Assembly: GCA_910587545.1 (NCBI GenBank)
Contig: CAJUMI010000069.1
Coordinates: 1 to 13,713, forward strand
DNA from: an uncultured Muribaculaceae bacterium
GTDB lineage: Bacteria > Bacteroidota > Bacteroidia > Bacteroidales > Muribaculaceae
Direction: 5' to 3'
DNA length: 13,713 nt
Positions 8,902-13,713 of this stretch are shown piece after piece. The notes beneath the pieces were generated by a model. The model ran no database searches. It saw only the letters and a list, made by a program, of their open reading frames with translations, and was not told the DNA's origin. The position numbers and the translations under genes are program-made. Numbering within the stretch: position 1 is the stretch's first letter; each line of letters starts with the position of its first letter.

Positions 8902-8945
8902 AAAACAATGGCGGCGCGTCTATCAGGACGCGCCGCCATTGTTTT
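8902..8945. terminator. Rho-independent terminator, probably bidirectional
   Basis: A perfect 19-bp inverted repeat: left arm 8902-8920, loop TATCAG (8921-8926), right arm 8927-8945. The core is GC-rich (GGCGGCGCGTC) and the outer four pairs are A/T, so the stem has an A-run on one side and a T-run on the other. It begins 17 bp after the stop of the surface glycan-binding gene. It can close that operon on the plus strand and may also stop readthrough from cdd, which ends 199 bp away on the opposite strand. The T-run is short (four). The following 8946-9143 shows no convincing ORF, RNA gene or repeat. Confidence 0.85.
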
Positions 8946-9143
8946 GTGCGGGTAATGACTTGTCGGTTTTTCGCTGAATATTTCCCCTGATTTTCCAATA
9001 AAGTGTTCAGTTGAAATAGTGGAAAAGACGCTCTGTCAAGGGCTAAGGTTGTAGTGGACGCTCGGTTTGTGGCTCTATGATGTCAGATTGATAATCAAAG
9101 ATCCACGGGCCGTGCATCCCTGATGTCTGTGGCCGGTTTTGTT

Positions 9144-9617
9144 TTAAAATTCGCTGAAGGCGAGGGGGAGGGTGGATCTTACTGAGGGCAGGACGTAGAT
9201 AGCGCGCGAGCCGACGAGGATCACTTCGACGTTGTGGTGTGCCAGTGTTTCATATTCGAGCAGTGCCTGTCGGCAGGCTCCGCAGGGCGCTACGGGTTCG
9301 GGGATCTCGTGTCCGTCAGTTCCGACTGCGGCTATTGCTATGGTTTTGAAGCGTGCGTCGGGGTAAGTGGCGTGGGCATAGTAGGCCGCAGTTCTTTCGG
9401 CGCATGTCCCTGAGGGGAATGCGGCGTTCTCCTGATTGGAACCGGTTACGATCTGGCCGTTGTCAAGTTCGATTGCCGCTCCGACTCTGAATTTGCTGTA
9501 TGGAGCGTACGAACGGCCTGTGGCCTCGCGTGCCATGTCGACGAGATGTCTTTGCCTGTCGTTGAGCTCGCTGTAGCTCACTTCGAGCATCGGTATTATG
9601 ATTTCTTTTTCTTTCAT
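9144..9617 (-). CDS. cdd: Cytidine deaminase
   Basis: A 157-aa cytosolic enzyme of pyrimidine salvage that hydrolyses cytidine and deoxycytidine to uridine and deoxyuridine. The small tetrameric-type zinc site is complete: Cys72 and Glu74 in SGTCAERTA, and Cys112 and Cys115 in PCGACRQ. SYAPYSKFRVGAA (36-48) and GSNQENAAFPSG (59-70) are the usual substrate-binding segments, and the C-terminus LPLAF is also family-typical. The protein has about 18 extra N-terminal residues compared with the B. subtilis-type enzyme, which fits what I recall of Bacteroidetes homologues; a later start at Met10 (MLEVSYSEL) cannot be excluded. It lies downstream of korAB on the same strand, separated by 164 bp that contain a long hairpin. 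It may have its own promoter or receive readthrough. Confidence 0.95.
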   Translation of the reverse strand: MKEKEIIIPMLEVSYSELNDRQRHLVDMAREATGRSYAPYSKFRVGAAIELDNGQIVTGSNQENAAFPSGTCAERTAAYYAHATYPDARFKTIAIAAVGTDGHEIPEPVAPCGACRQALLEYETLAHHNVEVILVGSRAIYVLPSVRSTLPLAFSEF

Positions 9618-9661
9618 GTGTCAGGTGGTTTTGAGTAATAACAATCCGGAGCGGAAAATTC

Positions 9662-9750
9662 CCGGCCAATAGAGACGCACGGCTGTCGTGTGTCCTTGAT
9701 TTTCAATTTGTTTTGACAGGACTCACGAACCGTGCGTCTCTACTGGCCGG
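9662..9750. repeat. Long imperfect inverted repeat (REP/MITE-like hairpin)
   Basis: The arms pair over about 29 bp. CCGGCCA (9662-9668) pairs with TGGCCGG (9744-9750). After one mismatch, TAGAGACGCACGG (9670-9682) pairs perfectly with CCGTGCGTCTCTA (9730-9742). A small internal loop follows, then CGTGTGTCCT (9687-9696) pairs with AGGACTCACG (9718-9727) except for one position. The loop (9697-9717) is AT-rich. It lies 31 bp past the korB stop and 44 bp ahead of the cdd start. It could act as a transcript end or mRNA stabiliser, or be a dispersed palindromic repeat. No transposase is present and no clear target duplication is seen. Confidence 0.7.
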
Positions 9751-9781
9751 CGGTCGTTGTGGGCGTGGTTCGGAACGAGAG

Positions 9782-10798
9782 TTATTCCACAGTCCAGGTC
9801 TCGCCGGCGAGTATCATATCGCGCAGTTTATCGAAGCCTTTGCGGGCACGCACTTCCTCGATCTGCATCGATACACCGTCGTTGTAGGTCGGAGCCTCGA
9901 CGTCGCGGATTACACCGACAGCGAGGGGCAGTTTGTCGCCGTCCATCATCGCCAGTTGCTGATGCAGGAAGTTGCTTTCGCAATGTGCGTCGTGGACGAG
10001 CACATCGTCGATCGTGTAACCGTCCTCGCCGATGGTCACGGCTTTGAGCAGGAAGCCGTCCTGTACCAGGCCGCGGTTGTTGTCGGCCCCGTAGACCATT
10101 TTCTCGCCGTGGCGGAGATGTATGGTCTTGTCGGCGCGCACCGAGCGGTCGGTGATCGGATTGTGGATGCCGTTGTTGAAGATCACGCAGTTCTGCAGTA
10201 TCTCCACCACTGAGGCTCCTTTGTGGCGAGCGGCTGCGGTCAGCACCTCGACCGAGGTGGCCAGCTCGACGTCGATCGAGCGGGCGAAGAAGTTGCCGCG
10301 GGCGCCGAAGACGAGTTCAGCCGGGATAAACGGGTCTTCGGTCGTGCCGTACGGCGACGATTTTGATACGAAACCGCGAGCCGAGGTCGGCGAGTACTGT
10401 CCTTTGGTCAGGCCGTAGATCTTGTTGTTGAAGAGGAGCATGTTGATGTCGACGTTGCGTCGCACGGCGTGGATGAAGTGGTTGCCGCCGATGGCAAGTC
10501 CGTCGCCGTCTCCCGAGATCTGCCATACGGTCATTTCGGGGTTGGCGACCTTGAAGCCAGTGGCGATCGCGGCCGCGCGGCCGTGGATCGTGTGGAAGCC
10601 ATAGGAGTCCATATAGTAGGGCAGACGCGAGGAGCATCCGATGCCCGAGATCACTGCTGTCTTGTGGGGCGGCACACCGATTTCGGCCATCGCCTTGTGG
10701 AGAGTGTTGAGTATGGCATGGTCGCCGCAGCCGGGGCACCAGCGCACTGAGAGCTTGTTCTTAAAGTCGGCTGCTGTATATTTCTTGCATTCTTGCAT
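9782..10798 (-). CDS. korB: 2-oxoglutarate:ferredoxin oxidoreductase, beta subunit
   Basis: The 338-aa thiamine-diphosphate-binding subunit of the two-subunit KorAB enzyme, which converts 2-oxoglutarate and CoA to succinyl-CoA with reduction of ferredoxin in the cytoplasm. The TPP/Mg motif is complete: GDGDGLAIGGNH (96-107) followed by NNKIYGLTKGQYSPT (124-138). WCPGCGD (20-26) and GIGCSSR (52-58) are family motifs. Cys21, Cys24, Cys55 and Cys204 (LQNCVIF) are plausible ligands of the single 4Fe-4S cluster, by analogy with pyruvate:ferredoxin oxidoreductase. The gene starts 5 bp after the korA stop, so both are translated from one message. Pairing with a gamma/alpha-fused KorA argues for the 2-oxoglutarate type, though other 2-oxoacids cannot be excluded from sequence alone. 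Confidence 0.93.
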   Translation of the reverse strand: MQECKKYTAADFKNKLSVRWCPGCGDHAILNTLHKAMAEIGVPPHKTAVISGIGCSSRLPYYMDSYGFHTIHGRAAAIATGFKVANPEMTVWQISGDGDGLAIGGNHFIHAVRRNVDINMLLFNNKIYGLTKGQYSPTSARGFVSKSSPYGTTEDPFIPAELVFGARGNFFARSIDVELATSVEVLTAAARHKGASVVEILQNCVIFNNGIHNPITDRSVRADKTIHLRHGEKMVYGADNNRGLVQDGFLLKAVTIGEDGYTIDDVLVHDAHCESNFLHQQLAMMDGDKLPLAVGVIRDVEAPTYNDGVSMQIEEVRARKGFDKLRDMILAGETWTVE

Positions 10799-10803
10799 AG
10801 CGT

Positions 10804-12651
10804 TTATTTCTCGATGATTTCACTTACGCGGTCTACGATCTCTCTGACCATGAACGGCTGGCCCTGCACTTTGTTGATGCGGTGCATCTCCACGCGGGGA
10901 TATTTTGCCTGAAGATAGTCGGCAAACATGCCGGTGTTGAGTTCGGCAACGATGACACGCTTGTAGCGGCCGAGCACCTCGCCGGTGTTGGCCGGCAGGG
11001 GGTTGATGTAACGGAAGTGAGCGAAAGCCACGGGGCGGCCTGACGCGTTGAGTTCGTCGGTCGCGGTGTGGAGATGGCCGTAGGTACCGCCCCAGCCGAC
11101 AAGCAGAGTGTCGGCGTCGGCGTTGCCGATCACTTCGAGTTGAGGTATGTCGTCGGCTATGCGGGCGATTTTCTCGCGGCGGATCCCGACCATCTTCTCG
11201 TGGTTGGCCGGATCTGTCGAGATGCCTCCTGTCACGGCGTCTTTCTCGAGGCCTCCGATACGGTGGGCTGTGCCTTCTGTGCCGGGTACCGCCCAGCAAC
11301 GAACCTTCGTCTTCTCGTCGCGCATATAAGGTCTCCACGAGCCGTCGCGCATGTCTGCGGGGACGTCGGGCGTATGTATCTCAGGGAATTCGTCGGCATC
11401 GGGCACACGCCAAGCCGACGATCCGTTGCCTATGAACGCGTCGCTCAGCAGTATCACCGGAGTCATGTGTTCGACGGCGATGCGGCAGGCTTCAAAGGCC
11501 ATGGTGAAGCAGTCGGTCGGAGAAGCCGGAGCCACCACAGCCACGGGCGACTCGCCGTTGCGGCCGTAGATGGCCTGCATCAGGTCGGTCTGCTCGGTTT
11601 TTGTCGGCAGTCCTGTCGAGGGACCGCCGCGCTGCACGTCGATCACCACCAGCGGCAGCTCGGCCATCACGGCAAGACCTATGCTCTCGCTCTTGAGCGC
11701 CAGACCCGGACCGGAAGTCGAGGTTACTGCGAGATTGCCGGCAAACGCCGCTCCGATGGCCGAGCAAACGCCTGCGATCTCGTCTTCCATCTGACAGGCC
11801 TTCACGCCGAGATCTTTACGCTTGGCGAGCTCGTGAAGGATGTCTGTCGCCGGGGTGATCGGGTAGGAGCCGAGGAAGAGCGGGCGTCCGCATTTCTCGG
11901 AGGCCATGATCAGACCCCACGCCGTCGCTGTGTTGCCGTTGATGTCGGTGTAGACGCCCGGGCGCGGATCTTCGGTCTCGATGCGATAGGTCGAAACCGA
12001 TGCGTGGATATTGTGGCCATAGTCGAAACCTGCATCGAGCACCTTTGCGTTGGCCTCGTAGACCGCGGGTTTCTTGGCGAATTTGTTCTTCAGATGACGT
12101 TTGGCCAGCTCGAGCGGTCGGTCGAACAGCCAACACACCAGGCCGAGCGCGAAGATGTTGCGGCATTTGAGCACGGCCTTGTTGTCGAGGCCGCTGTCGG
12201 CCAGAGCGGCTTTGGTCATGGCCGTCACAGGCACTTCGAGCACCTGAGCCGTGATCCCCAGCTCTTTGAAGGGTTCGTCGGTCTCGAACATCGCCTTGCG
12301 TAGATCGGCTTCCTTGAATGAGTCGATGTCGACGATGATCACTCCGCCGGGTTTGAGGAATTTGACATTCTGTTTCAGCGCGGCGGGGTTCATGGCGATG
12401 AGCACATCGCAGCTGTCGCCGGGAGTGTGTACGCCTGAGCCCACGCTCACTTGAAAGCCGGACACGCCGCTGAGCGAGCCCTGCGGAGCGCGGATTTCCG
12501 CCGGATAGTCGGGAAAGGTCGAAACCTGATTGCCCAGACCGGCCGACACGTTTGTAAATATGTTGCCGGCAAGCTGCATACCGTCGCCCGAGTCGCCCGA
12601 GAAACGCACCACAACCTTGTCCAGCTCCTTGACATTAGCCTTTTCTAACAT
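10804..12651 (-). CDS. korA: 2-oxoglutarate:ferredoxin oxidoreductase, fused gamma/alpha subunit
   Basis: A 615-aa subunit with the gamma domain fused ahead of the alpha domain, as in the KorA type known from Mycobacterium tuberculosis. The gamma domain (about 12-195) opens with VVRFSGDSGDGMQLAGN (14-30) and carries TFPDYPAEIRAPQGSLSG (45-62). The alpha domain (about 235-450) has YPITPATD (263-270), CQMEDE (286-291), TSTSGPG (310-316) and QRGGPSTGLPTKTEQTD (340-356), the last being typical of 2-oxoglutarate/2-oxoacid enzymes. The transketolase C-terminal-like domain follows (about 505-600, LLVGWGGTYGHLHTATDEL). There is no ferredoxin-like delta domain, so an external ferredoxin must accept electrons. 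The start at 12651 places the gamma domain at the usual distance. korB follows after 5 bp. Confidence 0.94.
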   Translation of the reverse strand: MLEKANVKELDKVVVRFSGDSGDGMQLAGNIFTNVSAGLGNQVSTFPDYPAEIRAPQGSLSGVSGFQVSVGSGVHTPGDSCDVLIAMNPAALKQNVKFLKPGGVIIVDIDSFKEADLRKAMFETDEPFKELGITAQVLEVPVTAMTKAALADSGLDNKAVLKCRNIFALGLVCWLFDRPLELAKRHLKNKFAKKPAVYEANAKVLDAGFDYGHNIHASVSTYRIETEDPRPGVYTDINGNTATAWGLIMASEKCGRPLFLGSYPITPATDILHELAKRKDLGVKACQMEDEIAGVCSAIGAAFAGNLAVTSTSGPGLALKSESIGLAVMAELPLVVIDVQRGGPSTGLPTKTEQTDLMQAIYGRNGESPVAVVAPASPTDCFTMAFEACRIAVEHMTPVILLSDAFIGNGSSAWRVPDADEFPEIHTPDVPADMRDGSWRPYMRDEKTKVRCWAVPGTEGTAHRIGGLEKDAVTGGISTDPANHEKMVGIRREKIARIADDIPQLEVIGNADADTLLVGWGGTYGHLHTATDELNASGRPVAFAHFRYINPLPANTGEVLGRYKRVIVAELNTGMFADYLQAKYPRVEMHRINKVQGQPFMVREIVDRVSEIIEK

Positions 12652-12702
12652 AATGACGAAATAAAAAATTAGGGCTTAGATGGTTAACAGTACAATATCA
12701 AA

Positions 12703-12721
12703 GCGTGACATCCGGTCACGC
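12703..12721 (-). promoter_or_regulatory. Stem-loop in the korA 5' leader
   Basis: GCGTGAC (12703-12709) and GTCACGC (12715-12721) form a perfect 7-bp stem around a 5-base loop. With a one-base bulge, three more A/T pairs extend it. If transcription starts near 12725, as the promoter candidate suggests, this hairpin lies at the very 5' end of the roughly 75-base korAB leader. It may protect the mRNA end. It is too small for a known riboswitch, and no run of U follows. Confidence 0.4.
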
Positions 12722-12731
12722 CTTTGTCCGG

Positions 12732-12761
12732 CAAAATTAAGCAAAATATTTGAATAACAAT
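12732..12761 (-). promoter_or_regulatory. Bacteroidetes-type promoter for korAB
   Basis: On the minus strand TAATTTTG (12739 to 12732) is an exact match to the -7 consensus TAnnTTTG. An ATTG (12761 to 12758) lies 18 bases upstream, close to the expected -33 element spacing. The predicted start of transcription near 12725 gives a leader of about 75 bases before the korA ATG. The region is AT-rich, so the -33 assignment is less certain than the -7. Confidence 0.5.
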
Positions 12762-12830
12762 CTATTTCAGACCCACAAAAATATTATGAACGCTCTGCCT
12801 GATAATATGCTTAATTGTATGTCTAATAGG

Positions 12831-13268
12831 TTATACTCGCTCGCAAATTTCCCCATACTCCGATTGAATCACAGATTTCCTCAAACTCCCGTCTGTCGCC
12901 GCAGAGTATATTCCGATTTGTTTTGGCTTAATAGATTTCTTTATGCTTGAAAAATCAGCATAAGTGATACTTAACATATATGAACCATTCGGATAAAACG
13001 GCAGACTGTTATAAGATAACCTTCCTCCAAAATCTTTATCGACAAGCGACGAGACTCTAATTTCATAAAAGCAATCGCTATTTGCCAATATGTCTTTGCC
13101 GGCATCTGTGATTTTTCCTGTGCTTTTGATAACATCAGCAACTTCATTCATGAAACGATAATTTTTGACAGCTGTTTCTGCTACAATACAATCCTTTCCA
13201 AAAGGATACACTTCTCTCGGGATCATTATGGCAAGAAGCACGATTAACAAGCGGTTTAACTTTTCCAT
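12831..13268 (-). CDS. Small predicted secreted protein, function unknown
   Basis: I do not recognise this 145-aa protein. It starts MEKLNRLLIVLLAIMIPREV, a short basic end followed by a hydrophobic stretch (7-17) that reads as a Sec signal peptide or membrane anchor; there is no lipobox. The remainder is soluble in character, with Cys27, Cys66 and Cys142 and a mixed helical (28-62) then strand-like, Tyr- and Ser-rich (67-125) appearance. Base composition is much lower in GC than the kor genes and codons end mostly in A or T, which points to an accessory or acquired origin. It lies on the same strand as korA, 179 bp upstream of it, and 31 bp downstream of the broken gene described next. Even amino-acid use and the signal peptide make it more likely real than chance. 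Confidence 0.62.
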   Translation of the reverse strand: MEKLNRLLIVLLAIMIPREVYPFGKDCIVAETAVKNYRFMNEVADVIKSTGKITDAGKDILANSDCFYEIRVSSLVDKDFGGRLSYNSLPFYPNGSYMLSITYADFSSIKKSIKPKQIGIYSAATDGSLRKSVIQSEYGEICERV

Positions 13269-13299
13269 TTATAAAAATCTCATTAAGGTTCAATGATAG

Positions 13300-13670
13300 T
13301 TAATATTGCGTAGGGTCTATATTATCATATACGCGATATTGCTTATTCTTGGTTACATACAACATAAAAACGGCGTCGTATCTTGAGTCTTAAATAATAT
13401 GTTGTACATTGTCTCTGCAAATTTATAATCGGAACTGCTGTTCAGAAAGGTTCAGCGATAATTCCTGATTCTGTGGTTTTCTAAATTCTGGAAGCCAATT
13501 GTCGGGGTATCATCCAAAAGATTGATTATTGTACGTTCTTCACAATTATATTCGATCAGCAATTCCGCCTTGACGATTTTACCGCATAAAACCTCAAAAG
13601 TCCACATGAAATACTCCTCGCCAAAATCAAAATCCCATCCGTCTGTGACATACCAATTTTTAGAGTTTGT
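13300..13670 (-). pseudogene. Decayed gene readable only across three frameshifts
   Basis: No single frame is open, but protein-like text continues when the frame is switched. Frame one (13670 to about 13509) gives KNWYVTDGWDFDFGEEYFMW, then TFEVLCGKIVKAELLIEY and NCEERTIINLLDDTP. The next frame (about 13507 to 13423) gives DNWLPEFRKPQNQELSLNLS then EQQFRL and a stop. Frame one resumes (about 13431 to 13389) with DYKFAETMYNILFK, and a third frame (13389 to 13300) gives DSRYDAVFMLYVTKNKQYRV then YDNIDPTQY and TAA. The first switch falls at a run of four C (13504-13507 on the plus strand read as G); one more C would join TPDNWLPEF. The second needs one base fewer near 13431 and the third one more near 13389. 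The reconstructed protein would be at least about 123 aa. Its N-terminus is missing: an in-frame stop lies at 13671-13673 and no start codon precedes the readable part. I do not recognise the family. Assembly error is the main alternative. Confidence 0.55.
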
Positions 13671-13713
13671 TTAAAAACAAATGTTAATAAAAAACAAGCA
13701 TCAGTCGCAATTT

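Noticed and set aside
8946..9143. Possible small RNA or second terminator between the main terminator and cdd
   Set aside because: Only short, weak palindromes are visible (for example TTGATAATCAA and CACGGGCCGTG), with no stable long stem, T-run or ORF.
11068..12303. 411-aa open frame on the plus strand
   Set aside because: It is antisense to korA, which has all its family motifs. It has the same GC-driven origin as the frame opposite GH89, and its His-, Arg- and Val-rich text resembles no family.
12750..12950. 66-aa plus-strand frame near the end of the small secreted gene
   Set aside because: It overlaps the end of the minus-strand gene and its intergenic spacer, and has no signal, domain or supporting context.
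13512..13656. A short minus-strand reading starting MSQTDG in the last part of the window
   Set aside because: It is only about 31 codons, and the overlapping frame gives much more protein-like text that continues into the reconstructed broken gene.
1..13713. CRISPR array, tRNA or rRNA genes, transposase or phage genes
   Set aside because: No regularly spaced direct repeats, no tRNA-like cloverleaf and no transposase or phage motifs were seen on either strand.

Overview
The window looks like a chromosomal segment of a gut-type Bacteroidales bacterium. The support is a SusC/SusD pair with Bacteroidetes-style signal peptides and lipoboxes, A-rich leaders without strong Shine-Dalgarno sites, matches to the Bacteroidetes -7 promoter motif (TAnnTTTG), and a fused gamma/alpha KorA with its KorB partner. 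A Muribaculaceae-like source is my guess from the overall flavour and cannot be proven from this sequence alone.

Left part (112-8885, plus strand): a compact polysaccharide utilisation locus of four genes in one direction. They encode a GH89 alpha-N-acetylglucosaminidase lipoprotein, a SusC-type TonB-dependent transporter, a SusD-type glycan-binding lipoprotein, and a surface glycan-binding lipoprotein with two DUF1735 repeats and a C-terminal F5/8 type C (discoidin/CBM32-like) domain. The binding proteins would capture a glycan, SusC would import it, and the GH89 enzyme would remove terminal alpha-linked GlcNAc. The likely source is a host glycan such as alpha-GlcNAc-capped mucin or a heparan-type chain. 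No regulator or second glycosidase lies in the window, so the locus may continue upstream of base 1 or depend on a remote regulator. It ends at a perfect 19-bp stem terminator (8902-8945).

Middle part (9144-12651, minus strand): housekeeping genes. The order of transcription is korA (fused gamma/alpha subunit of 2-oxoglutarate:ferredoxin oxidoreductase), korB (beta subunit, 5 bp downstream), a long imperfect hairpin (9662-9750), then cdd (cytidine deaminase). KorAB links the TCA branch and amino-acid metabolism to reduced ferredoxin. Cdd salvages pyrimidines. A TAnnTTTG promoter and a short 5' leader hairpin lie upstream of korA. The 8946-9143 stretch between the terminator and the end of cdd shows no gene that I can support.

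Right part (about 12750-13713, minus strand): an AT-rich accessory stretch (about 32% GC in a sampled line, against 57-63% in sampled lines of GH89 and korA). It holds one small predicted secreted protein of unknown function. Upstream of that gene, a decayed gene can be read only by switching frame three times. The last 40 bases hold nothing recognisable. Bases 1-111 hold no gene; they are the leader of the GH89 gene.
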